This document shows positions 45,261 through 53,483 of a stretch of DNA of 64,000 bases, piece by piece. The stretch's first letter is position 1; each line of letters starts with the position of its first letter. The notes below the pieces were generated by a model. The model did no database searches, was not told the DNA's origin, and was given only the letters and a program-made list of their open reading frames with translations. Position numbers and translations under genes: made by a program. The DNA comes from Pseudomonadota bacterium (GTDB lineage Bacteria; Pseudomonadota; Gammaproteobacteria; Steroidobacterales; Steroidobacteraceae), in the NCBI GenBank assembly GCA_021805865.1, contig JAJZDX010000022.1, forward strand, positions 1 through 64,000, read 5' to 3'.

Positions 45261-46490
45261 TCAGCCAGGCGCGGCGGAAGCGCCGCGGCTCTCGGGCTCC
45301 TCCTCGGTGGCGAGCATCTGCTCGAGCGCCTGCAGCACCGGCTGCACCGCGAGCGAGGCCAAAGTCCTCTCCGGCGTGGATACGATTCTTCCCGCGGTGC
45401 CGTAAGGACCCCAGTGCGGGCTGCCGTTGCGGGCGAACATCACGACCACGGGCTTGCCCAAGGCCGAGGCGATGTGCGTCACGGAGGTGTCCGGGGTAAA
45501 GGCCACATCGCAGGTGGCCACGAGCGCCATCATCTGCCGGATGCGCGCGGTCTGGGCAACCGGCACGCCGCAGGCCTCGCTCACGCGTCGCTTGAGGGGC
45601 TCGTCCGAGGGAGCGCCGAGGAGCACGATCGGTATGTGCGCAAAACGCTCCCGCACCCGGCGAAGCGTCGTGATGAACCGCTCTTCGGTCCAGCAGCGCC
45701 AGGGCGCCCCCGCCGAGACGTTGACGAGAAGCCTGCGCCGGCCTCCGGCGCCGCGTGCCGCGGTCCTGGCTTCCACGAAGCGCCAGAAGGTCTCCGCCTC
45801 GGAGAGCTCGGCCGGCGTTAGAAAGAGTTTCGGCCGCCATACGCCCCAGCCGACACCGCCTTCGTTTGCCGCCCCCGGCTCGTGAGGGCTCCGCCGGGAC
45901 TCGCTCTCCGGATGCGGTGCGCTGCGCGAGGGGTCGATGCCGAAGGGCTGGAGCAGGGCCGCGCTGTGGTCCACGTAGTGAATCGCGCCCGGCACCTTGG
46001 GGACGGGCAGCGTGAGAGCGAAGTCGTTGCCGCGGTCTGCGACTCCGATCCGGTGCAAGGCGCCGCTCGCCCACATGATGAGCATGGAGGTCAGGGAGGC
46101 ACCGGTCACCATCGGGTCGAGCACGGCGTCGTACCGCACCCGCCGCACGCGCGCGAGCGCAGGCAGGAAGCTCCAAGGGCGTGCCTTATTGACGCGGTAG
46201 ACCGTCCCTACGTCGGGATTGCCCGACAATACCGCCGCATTGCGCGCCGAGGCCAGCACATCGATGGTCACCGTCGGCTGGGCGAGCTTGATCGCACGGA
46301 AGATGCCCGTCACCAGCACCATGTCCCCGATGTGATCGTATCGCAAATAGAGGATGCGGTGCGGGCGCTCGCTCCAGTGTGGAGCAGGCCGTGTCGCCGG
46401 GGGGCGCGTGAGCCGCCCGAGCGCCGCGATGGCGAGGACCTTCAGCCGACGCTCGAGCTCGCGGAAGGGGTCGTGCCAGTGATAGCTCAC
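45261..46490 (-). CDS. Glycosyltransferase family 9 (heptosyltransferase-like)
   Basis: This 409-residue protein starts at GTG 46488-46490. The N-terminal Rossmann domain reads HRILYLRYDHIGDMVLVTGIFRAI, the typical start of ADP-heptose:LPS heptosyltransferases. The nucleotide-sugar-binding C-domain has LLVNVSAGAPWRCWTEERFI, CDVAFTPDTSVTHIASALGKPVVVMF and SPHWGPYG. A Ser/Glu/Pro-rich stretch of about 30 residues (RSAPHPESESRRSPHEPG, near residue 190) is inserted between the two halves. It is likely to act in LPS core or related glycan assembly. Confidence 0.85.
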   Translation of the reverse strand: MSYHWHDPFRELERRLKVLAIAALGRLTRPPATRPAPHWSERPHRILYLRYDHIGDMVLVTGIFRAIKLAQPTVTIDVLASARNAAVLSGNPDVGTVYRVNKARPWSFLPALARVRRVRYDAVLDPMVTGASLTSMLIMWASGALHRIGVADRGNDFALTLPVPKVPGAIHYVDHSAALLQPFGIDPSRSAPHPESESRRSPHEPGAANEGGVGWGVWRPKLFLTPAELSEAETFWRFVEARTAARGAGGRRRLLVNVSAGAPWRCWTEERFITTLRRVRERFAHIPIVLLGAPSDEPLKRRVSEACGVPVAQTARIRQMMALVATCDVAFTPDTSVTHIASALGKPVVVMFARNGSPHWGPYGTAGRIVSTPERTLASLAVQPVLQALEQMLATEEEPESRGASAAPG

Positions 46491-46723
46491 GGTGCGGCCT
46501 CGGGGTCTGCGTCGCGGCAGGGCGAGGTCAGGTCGTAACGTATCCGCACACCGACATCCTCGTGCCGTGCATCGTATTTTCCATGAGTCATCGATGATAA
46601 GCCATGAGATCGACCCCTGTCTTGCGCGCCGGCAAAAGAGGGTTGTCGATGCCAGAGGCCTGTGCGAGGAGCGCGGCCTCGAGCGCCACGCCCCGCAAGC
46701 GGCGGCGCCTGAGAAGGCGCTCT

Positions 46724-47719
46724 TTACCACATGAGGCGCGGCCGCGGCTCCGATCCCGATGCGACAGCATGGGACTGGCGGCCCACCGGGGTGCGAAATC
46801 CCGGCGGCTTGACGATGAGCACATCACTCTCGAGCGCATCGAGCGCCCGCTCGGCGGTGTGGCCGATGAGGGCCCGGCGCAGCCGCGAGCGGGACACCGC
46901 CCCCATGGCGACGATGTCCGCCTTGTGCCGATTCGCATAGCGGGGCAGGGTCTCGGCAGCGGGGCCGTCCTCGATGTGCACCTGCTCAGCCGCGAGGGCG
47001 TGTCGCTGTGCAAGCTCCTGAACCTTCTCTTGCACCCGCGCCAGATACGCCCGATGGACCTCCTCGTCCCGGTATTCCGGCAAGTCGCGCAACTCCGGAT
47101 CCATGCGAGCGGCCTCATCCCACGGAGTACGCGCGTGAAATGCCACCAGCTTCCCCGCCAGCGCATCGCTCAGGAGAGCGGCGGAGTCGAGGATGAGCTC
47201 ATCGAGCGCGGCCGGCTTGTCGTGGGCGTGGCCGGGATCCACCGCGGCGATGACGAGCGGCTGGGAGTACCGATGATCGGTCCTGAGAAGGAGAAGGGGA
47301 CACGGACAGGTTTCGATCAACTTCCAGTCCGTGTTCGACAGAAACAGGCGCTCGAGAGGTCCCCGGCGGCTCGACTGGGCGATGAGCAGGCGAGGCCGGT
47401 GACGCAAGACCTGGCGGACGATGCCCTCATGGACCGGATAGTCCCAGCGAACGCTGGCTCTCACCTGCGCTCCGAGCGCCCGAAACCGCTCAGCGGCCCG
47501 CTCGAGTCCCCGGCGCGCGTCCAGGACGAGCTGACGAATGTCCTCGGGGGCCTTCGCGGGCACGAACTGGCCCGAGCGCAAAGTGTCGACGTTGGATGCG
47601 CAATGGAAGAGCTCGAGCTGCGCACCGAGCGCCGTGGCGATTCGAGCCACTTTGTCCGCCTCGACCAGCCCGATTTCATGCGCCGAGGGGACGGCGAACA
47701 TGACCGTGCTCCAATTCAT
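46724..47719 (-). CDS. Tandem universal stress protein (UspE-like)
   Basis: This 331-residue protein has two Usp domains in a row, starting at ATG 47717-47719 (MNWSTVMFAV). Domain 1 (about 5-160) ends SRRGPLERLFLSNTDWKLIETCPCPLLLLR. Domain 2 (about 165-310) has the ATP-binding-like end DIVAMGAVSRSRLRRALIGHTAERAL followed by SDVLIVKPPGF. The layout is that of UspE. The G-x2-G-x9-G(S/T) signature is partial in both halves. It lies downstream of the copper ATPase on the same strand. Confidence 0.87.
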   Translation of the reverse strand: MNWSTVMFAVPSAHEIGLVEADKVARIATALGAQLELFHCASNVDTLRSGQFVPAKAPEDIRQLVLDARRGLERAAERFRALGAQVRASVRWDYPVHEGIVRQVLRHRPRLLIAQSSRRGPLERLFLSNTDWKLIETCPCPLLLLRTDHRYSQPLVIAAVDPGHAHDKPAALDELILDSAALLSDALAGKLVAFHARTPWDEAARMDPELRDLPEYRDEEVHRAYLARVQEKVQELAQRHALAAEQVHIEDGPAAETLPRYANRHKADIVAMGAVSRSRLRRALIGHTAERALDALESDVLIVKPPGFRTPVGRQSHAVASGSEPRPRLMW

Positions 47720-47982
47720 CTTGCGCAACTCCTCGCCCTCGGGATGCACCCGGGCGCCTCCGTGATCCGAAGCGGACAGACGCCATGGTGTTCCTCCTCG
47801 CGGCGCAAGCCATCCGTATTGGTGCGTAGCGCGCGGCCCGCGCGCTCTCGATGCTGTGCGAAGCCGCCTGCGGGCGCCCGAGGGCGAGAGCGGCGGCGCG
47901 TGCGGTTTCACCCCCGAGCGGCCGGCGTGCGGTGGCTGCGCCGGATTGTCCGGGAGTCCGATGAGTTATGAGTCAGCCGCGC

Positions 47983-50166
47983 TCACAGGCGGGCGAGCCG
48001 CAGCCGCAGCGCATTGCCGATCACCGAGACCGAGCTCAGGCTCATGGCCGCCGCGGCGATCATCGGGCTCAGCAGCAGACCGAATTGCGGATAGAGCGCC
48101 CCCGCGGCGATCGGAATGCCGATGACGTTGTAGACGAAGGCAAGGAACAAGTTCTGACGGATGTTGCGCATCGTGAGGCGACTCAACGTGCGAGCGCGCA
48201 CGATCCCCGCCAAGTCTCCCTTGACGAGGGTGACGCCGGCACTTTGAATCGCGACATCGGTCCCGGTGCCCATGGCGATCCCGACTTCGGCCTCGGCGAG
48301 CGCGGGCGCATCGTTCACACCGTCTCCCGCCATGGCCACCGAGCGACCCTCGCTGCGCAGGCGGCGCACGATGGCGTTCTTATGGTCCGGCAGTACTTCG
48401 GCCTCGATGTCGGTGATGCCGAGCTTGTGCGCAACCGCCTCTGCCGTGGCCCGGTGATCGCCCGTCACCATCACGATACGAATGGCGTCGCGCCTCAGCC
48501 TCTCGAGCGCCGCCGGCGTGCTTGCCTTGATCGGATCGGCGACGGCGATGATTCCGGCGGCCTGTCCGTCGATCGCCACGAACATGGAGGTGGCCCCGTC
48601 GCCGCGCAGGGCTTGCGCCTGCGACTCGAGCTCGCAAGTCGGGATCTGCAGCCGGTCAAGGAGGGCGGTATTACCAACGGCTAGCGGACGGCCGCCCACG
48701 ACTCCGGTCACCCCCTCTCCGGTCACCGAGCGGAAATCCGCGACCGTTTCGAGGGCGAGGCGCCGCTCTTGGGCGGCTGCGGTGATGGCCGCCGCGAGAG
48801 GGTGCTCGCTCGAGCGCTCGAGGCTGGCGGCCAGAGACAGCAGAGTGGTGTCATCGAACGGTTGAGCCGGAAGCACGGCCGTGACCCGCGGTTTACCCTC
48901 CGTCAGGGTCCCTGTCTTGTCGACCACGAGCGTGTCGATCTTCTCGAAGCGCTCGAGAGACTCGGCGTTCTTGATCAGCACGCCGGCGGTGGCTCCTTTG
49001 CCCACTCCGACCATGATCGACATCGGGGTCGCGAGTCCGAGGGCGCACGGGCAGGCGATGATGAGCACCGACACGGCGGCGATCAGCGCATGGGCGAGCT
49101 GCGGGGCCGGACCCATCAGCATCCAGATGACGAATGCCCCGATGGCCGCGAGGATCACGGCGGGCACGAACCAGCTCGAGGCGAGATCCGCGAGCCGTTG
49201 GATCGGTGCGCGGCTGCGCTGAGCTTCGGCCACCATCTGCACGATGCGCGCGAGCATCGTGTCCGACCCGATATGCTCGGCCCGCATGACGAGCGCGCCG
49301 GTCCCGTTGAGGGTGCCGCCGATGAGCGTCGCGCCGGCCTCCTTGGCCACGGGGATCGCCTCGCCGCTCACCATCGACTCATCGACTGCGCTCGCGCCCT
49401 CGAGCACCGAGCCGTCCACGGGAACCGCCTCGCCAGGGCGCACGCGCAGCCGATCGCCGAGCTGCACCGCCTCCAGCGGGACCTCCTCATCGCTGCCGTC
49501 CGGACGGATGCGCCGCGCGGTCTTGGGGGCGAGGTTGAGAAGCGCGCGGATCGCTCCGCCGGTCGCCGCGCGCGCGCGCAGCTCGAGCACCTGCCCGAGA
49601 AGCACGAGCACCGTGATGACGGCGGCCGCCTCGAAATAAACGGGAACGACGCCGCCCGCACCGCGCAGGCTTCCCGGAAAGACACCCGGGACGAACAGCG
49701 CCACGAGGCTGTAGAGATAGGAGGCCCCGACACCGAGGCCGATGAGGCTGAACATGTTGAGCGAGCGGTGGCGCACCGAGTCCCACCCGCGCTGCAGCAG
49801 CGGCCAGCCGGCCCAGAGCACCACCGGCGTTGCGAGCGCAAACTGAATCCATGCCGAGGCGAGCGCTGAGATGTAGTGGTTCGGATTCAGCGCCGGAATG
49901 TCCCCGCCCATCTCGAGCAACAACAGTGGAACGGCGAGCGCCGCGCCCACCCAGAATCGCCGCCTCATGTCGCGCAGCTCGGGGTTCGGCTCCGCTGCGG
50001 CGGCCGGCTGCACCGGCTCGAGCGCCATGCCGCAGAGGGGGCAGCTGCCCGGCTCGCTGCGGCGGATCTGCGGGTGCATCGGACAGGTGTAGAGGGCGCC
50101 GGCGCTCGGCGCGCCGGCCGGGCGAGCGCGCGCCGGCTGAGCAGAGTGGGCGCTGTGCAGGTGCAT
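47983..50166 (-). CDS. copA: Copper-type P1B ATPase with N-terminal heavy-metal-binding domain
   Basis: This is about 727 residues from the ATG at 50164-50166 ([10 protein letters not shown]). Instead of CxxC HMA domains it has one short heavy-metal-binding module, [24 protein letters not shown], near residues 26-50. Eight helices follow, with the transport motif ACPCALGL (CPC at 372-374), phosphorylation DKTGTLTEG near 416, the HP motif [10 protein letters not shown], and hinge [11 protein letters not shown] near 614. The last helices carry YN and MSLSS signatures of Cu(+)-ATPases. It exports Cu(I) (or Ag(I)) from the cytoplasm. No CueR-type operator was recognised upstream. Confidence 0.92.
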   Translation of the reverse strand: MHLHSAHSAQPARARPAGAPSAGALYTCPMHPQIRRSEPGSCPLCGMALEPVQPAAAAEPNPELRDMRRRFWVGAALAVPLLLLEMGGDIPALNPNHYISALASAWIQFALATPVVLWAGWPLLQRGWDSVRHRSLNMFSLIGLGVGASYLYSLVALFVPGVFPGSLRGAGGVVPVYFEAAAVITVLVLLGQVLELRARAATGGAIRALLNLAPKTARRIRPDGSDEEVPLEAVQLGDRLRVRPGEAVPVDGSVLEGASAVDESMVSGEAIPVAKEAGATLIGGTLNGTGALVMRAEHIGSDTMLARIVQMVAEAQRSRAPIQRLADLASSWFVPAVILAAIGAFVIWMLMGPAPQLAHALIAAVSVLIIACPCALGLATPMSIMVGVGKGATAGVLIKNAESLERFEKIDTLVVDKTGTLTEGKPRVTAVLPAQPFDDTTLLSLAASLERSSEHPLAAAITAAAQERRLALETVADFRSVTGEGVTGVVGGRPLAVGNTALLDRLQIPTCELESQAQALRGDGATSMFVAIDGQAAGIIAVADPIKASTPAALERLRRDAIRIVMVTGDHRATAEAVAHKLGITDIEAEVLPDHKNAIVRRLRSEGRSVAMAGDGVNDAPALAEAEVGIAMGTGTDVAIQSAGVTLVKGDLAGIVRARTLSRLTMRNIRQNLFLAFVYNVIGIPIAAGALYPQFGLLLSPMIAAAAMSLSSVSVIGNALRLRLARL

Positions 50167-50419
50167 CCGGGTGCGCCGGGTGAATGTGGATAATGACAAG
50201 GCCGATGGCCCCGATCCTGGTCGAGGGTCAAGCGTACCGCCGGGGACGGGCGTGGGGCAGGTGAAAAGTACATATGCGCTTCGGCCGAGGACCGAAACGT
50301 CCAAGATCGGACATTGCGTACCAGCCCGGATCCAGCGCCATCCGCGCTCCCTGCATGATGTTGTGACCGCGCAGGCGGGACCGGTCGCAGGTGCGCCCTC
50401 TCGCCCATCGCCGCGGCCC

Positions 50420-50770
50420 GTGTTCCGCCACGTTGCCTCGAGCCTCTCCACGGTCTACCTGACCGCCGGAGAGCAGTTGACGGTCACTCCCCTGCGGCGC
50501 ATGCGGCCGGTGCGCACGAACGTCACCGACACCATTGCCTGGGTGCACCACAAGCTCATCTTCGCCTCGACGGCACTGCGAGATGTGGTCCAGGAGTTCA
50601 ATCGCTACAACGCCCGGCAGCTGGTGATCGCATCGCCCTCGCTCGAGACCTTCAAGATCGACGGCGTGTTCTCCTCGACCAATCCGAACTCTCTGATCGC
50701 ATTCCTTCGTCAGTACCCTGGGATCCAGGTGACGGACACCGGCGAGAGTGTGGTCATCTCCCGACAATAG
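50420..50770 (+). pseudogene. FecR anti-sigma/sensor protein, C-terminal fragment
   Basis: From about 50447 the frame reads [12 protein letters not shown], then DTIAWVHHKLIFASTALRDV, VQEFNRYNARQLVIA, and IDGVFSSTNPNSLIAFLRQY. This is the periplasmic C-terminal (STN/DUF4974-like) part of a FecR protein, ending with a proper TAG at 50768-50770. The DNA-proximal half, the membrane helix and the sigma-binding N-terminus are missing. The open frame reaches back to 50171, but that part is not FecR-like. It is probably a remnant of a fecI-fecR-TonB-receptor unit whose receptor stub lies at 53130-53438. Confidence 0.7.
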
Positions 50771-50835
50771 CCCCGGGTGAGGTCTCATCCAGGCCCTCGG
50801 ATAATATGGTGACGTAGGCCTGAGCATAGCCATTT

Positions 50836-51100
50836 GTGCCTCACAGGCTAAACAGCCTGCCGGCGCAGTCAAGTCAGCAGGGAATTGGATCCCGGAGGGA
50901 CCAGCTGACGAGCCCCCGGTAGGCACGGAAGTCCGGAACCTGCGACAGCGGGTGAAGGACGGTGCCGTTGAAGTCATCGCGCAGCGCGACGTCCGCAGCA
51001 GGTGGCGAGTGTCGAGGGGTGTATTTCAGGCAATCGCCGAGTAAGGACGACCGCAGGGAAGTACGAGGCGCAAGCCTCCCGGAGACGCGAGGCTTCCGCC
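50836..51100 (+). ncRNA. Structured RNA candidate, HEARO / omega-RNA-like (tentative)
   Basis: A dense set of perfect stems is visible on the plus strand. P1 gtgcct (50836-50841) pairs with aggcac (50921-50926). P2 is hairpin caggct-aaac-agcctg (50844-50859). P3 gtcagc (50873-50878) pairs with gctgac (50904-50909) and encloses ggga/tccc. P4 acctgc (50938-50943) pairs with gcaggt (50998-51003), enclosing tcgcg-cag-cgcga (50977-50989). P6 ggcga (51004-51008) pairs with tcgcc (51034-51038). P7 is gaggc-GCAA-gcctc (51065-51078), with a GNRA loop. The block caggctaaacagcctg followed by gcgcagtcaagtcagc recalls HEARO/omega-RNAs of IscB; a group II intron domain I fragment is an alternative. No IscB/IsrB ORF follows. 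Confidence 0.45.
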
Positions 51101-51135
51101 GCCTGGGCTACCACCTTCCTTGGCTCTTCGAGATC

Positions 51136-52638
51136 TCACACCAGTTGGCTATAGTCGAGCAAGTCCCGGCAGAGGTATCCGCGCTGAGTCAGCACTTCGC
51201 GCTGAGTGCGATTGAACTCCGGAGAAAACAGCACTTTCTCGGAGTGCCACTCTTGCAGATGGCGGTGGTCGCGTGTGTGCAGAAACGCTGCCACATGCCT
51301 CTCGAATTTTTCAATTGCAGCATTGTCGTGAGCGGATGCTGAACGCTTGCACGAACCTAAGCGAAACCGCCGGTTCGGCTCATCCAGTGCGACTAGGTCG
51401 ATTGCGATCGCGTTTGCGGCATCCCTCGGTCTGTTCCAATATCCGAGCCGCATCTCCGAGAGTTCGAAATCACCCTTCCCCTTGCGGGACATCTCTGCGT
51501 GTAAATTGCGGATCAGCTTTTCGAACGCCACACCCTCCAAGGCCTCAAGCCTGCGCAATGCAGGAACGAGGGCCTTTTCCATAGGCTTCAGGCGGACGGC
51601 CTCCCGCGCAGGCTTTGCGACCGCCAGCCAAGCCTTAAGGAAGTTGTCGGTAATGTAGTAACGCGCGTTGCGGCTCTTGCTGTTTGAAAAGACCGGATGA
51701 AGCCCATCGACCATGCCGTAGCCGTTCACGAGCCGTGTGATGTGCGTACCGAGGGGAGTGCGATCATGCGGGTCATTCAATGCACTCACAAGTTCGGCGT
51801 GGTTACAGCCTGGGCGGTCCGCCAGGTAGTGAAGGATCGATACGGAGCGCCCACGAAGCTCTCGCAGGAACCAAGTGTCAGCTTCCTCGGAGAGTGGACT
51901 GGATCCGCGCAAGAACATTCGGATGAGCAGCTCACGGGACAGGTCTTGTGGCGCAACCTCATACAAGTACTGCTCAAAGGCATCGTGATAAAACTTGGGA
52001 ACGCCTTCGAAGAAGGTCCACAACGTGAGCCACTGCGAAGGTGACTGGATATTCTGGTTACGGAAGACGCTCATCAGGTCCTGAAAGTCCCAGTGATCGA
52101 GCTTAAGCTGCGCAGTAATGCGACCGTAGAGGGGAGCCGCCTTGTCCTCCAGGAGCGCGCTCATTTCAGAATGCAGCGAGCCGAGCACAAACAGTCCGCC
52201 TCTGTTGAGTCCGGCGTTGCGCAGCTTGTCTACTTCCGCTTGCAGAAAGGAATTGAATGAACTGAGGCTTGCTCGCGTAAAGTACTGGAACTCATCCAGT
52301 ACAACGATTCTGCCGTCTCGACACAACGTGCCGATGGCATCGGCCATCGTCGGAAAGTCAGTTACAGCCTCAGCAAGCGCGCGAATATCGTCGTGATCAG
52401 CCTCACTCAGACTTCGGCGGAATGTCGCCGCAACATCTCGCTCGTCGGAGTCCGGTGTCTGCATGTAGACGATCCGAGACCCTAGATCGTCGCTGGTTCG
52501 GGCGAGATTGCTGAGCAGCATTGTTTTGCCAATGCGCCGTCGACCTTCAATCCGGCAAAAGAACCAGCGGCCAGCTCCGACAATCCGAGGCAGTTCCGCC
52601 AAAGGTTCGGCGCGGCCGTAAAAACCCCATTCCCGCAT
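51136..52638 (-). CDS. AAA ATPase, ATPase_2 / DUF234 type
   Basis: This 500-residue protein has an N-terminal P-loop ATPase with FYGRAEPLAELPRI, Walker A GRRRIGKTML near 32-41, and Walker B RIVVLDEFQYF near 109-119. A sensor-like LFVLGSLHSEM and LKLDHWDFQDL lie in the middle, and a C-terminal domain (about 360-490) has RLEALEGVAFEKLIRNLHAE and AIAIDLVALDEPNRRFRLGSCK, like DUF234/restriction-like ends. The DELVAL-to-K spacing could be a degenerate PD-(D/E)XK core. This family is common in archaea and patchy in bacteria and is often mobile. Codon use is visibly less GC-rich than the neighbours, which implies acquisition. Confidence 0.8.
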   Translation of the reverse strand: MREWGFYGRAEPLAELPRIVGAGRWFFCRIEGRRRIGKTMLLSNLARTSDDLGSRIVYMQTPDSDERDVAATFRRSLSEADHDDIRALAEAVTDFPTMADAIGTLCRDGRIVVLDEFQYFTRASLSSFNSFLQAEVDKLRNAGLNRGGLFVLGSLHSEMSALLEDKAAPLYGRITAQLKLDHWDFQDLMSVFRNQNIQSPSQWLTLWTFFEGVPKFYHDAFEQYLYEVAPQDLSRELLIRMFLRGSSPLSEEADTWFLRELRGRSVSILHYLADRPGCNHAELVSALNDPHDRTPLGTHITRLVNGYGMVDGLHPVFSNSKSRNARYYITDNFLKAWLAVAKPAREAVRLKPMEKALVPALRRLEALEGVAFEKLIRNLHAEMSRKGKGDFELSEMRLGYWNRPRDAANAIAIDLVALDEPNRRFRLGSCKRSASAHDNAAIEKFERHVAAFLHTRDHRHLQEWHSEKVLFSPEFNRTQREVLTQRGYLCRDLLDYSQLV

Positions 52639-53129
52639 GTTTCACCGCAAGAGACATTTTTGTATCTTAAGATAAATGAGCGGTTAACACATTGATTATG
52701 AATGCCTTTTCTGTGAACTGCAGTCTGAATTTCACAGCCGCCGTCCTCTGCCGGGGTCGGGTAGCTCATGAGGCGGGTTTTTCGCAGCCTCAGGCGGCAT
52801 AGCCTCTAACTGTGCAGCACAGCCCAACCAGCGCAGCCAGACCCAGCGGCAGTGGAATCAAGAAGGTGTTTGGCGAAGGCAAGAGACAGATCCGCGGAGC
52901 AAGCAAGCGCCTTGCCAGAAATTCGCGAAAACGCATCGATCACCAGAAAGAGGCGGATTTGGATCCCCGTTAACACAGGGTGAACGCGAACCTGCTGCGC
53001 AAGGGGGTGACGCGGGAGTGTTCCGGTGTGTTCAGCCGGCGCAAGCGCCGCAGCGAGGTTCGGTTCCGCCAAGCGAAGCGGTACTGGTGCCGGTCAGGAC
53101 GGTTGCGCCGGCTCGTGAGGCACCAGTGT
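52639..53129. other. Foreign-looking intergenic region between the ATPase and the TonB-receptor stub
   Basis: The first 120 bases are AT-rich and contain the ATPase promoter. The rest has no convincing gene. A minus-strand frame at 52806-53072 contains RLFLVIDAFSRISGKALA, which weakly recalls the DD(E/D) integrase core of an IS3/IS481 transposase, so a decayed transposase scrap is possible. No terminal inverted repeats were found by eye. Confidence 0.35.
52659..52687 (-). promoter_or_regulatory. Promoter with palindromic operator for the AAA ATPase
   Basis: On the minus strand TTAACC (52682-52687) and TACAAA (52659-52664) are separated by 17 bases, a fair sigma-70 match (4 of 6 each). The spacer contains most of the perfect 12-base palindrome TATCTTAAGATA (52663-52674), a classic position for a repressor site. 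The start codon is 20 bases downstream of the -10. Confidence 0.4.
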
Positions 53130-53438
53130 GCGCGAGCGGTTACCTGGAACTTGTCGCTTCTGGCGGGACAGTACCAGGAGCCCTACCTGGATACTCCCTC
53201 GACGGTCACGCAGGTGCCGCGCCACGTCTCGGCATACGACACGATCAACACGCAGGCGTCGTACACGGGGCTGCGCCACTTCGACTTCACGCTCGGGGTG
53301 ATCAATCTCTTCAACCAGAGCCCGCCATATGCGAACTATGCGTCCATCGCCAACAACTTCGTCGGCGGATACGACCTCACCTATGGCGATCCGCGCGGAC
53401 GGTACATCTACGCTACCGTCCGGTATCACCTGCATTGA
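53130..53438 (+). pseudogene. TonB-dependent receptor, C-terminal barrel fragment
   Basis: About 100 residues match the end of a large TonB-dependent receptor: WNLSLLAGQYQEPYLDT, then VSAYDTINTQASYTGLRHFD, TLGVINLFNQSPPYANY, and GYDLTYGDPRGRYIYATVRY to the stop at 53436-53438. The signal peptide, STN/plug and most of the barrel are missing. Upstream in-frame residues are not receptor-like. With the FecR stub at 50420-50770, it looks like one receptor locus split by insertion and deletion. It precedes the M42 peptidase, a frequent neighbour of such receptors. Confidence 0.75.
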
Positions 53439-53483
53439 CGGCGGCCCGCGCCGCATCACCCCTGAAGGACTGCGGAGGCTCAA

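Noticed and set aside
50171-50420. Upstream extension of the FecR frame as a complete protein
   Set aside because: The residues are Pro/Arg/Gly-rich and lack the FecR sigma-binding domain and membrane helix; similarity begins only near 50447.
50836-50960. Cobalamin riboswitch as an explanation of the structured segment
   Set aside because: There are superficial matches (ggcac, ccccc, gggaa), but the conserved cobalamin core and the order of elements are not present, and no B12-related gene follows.
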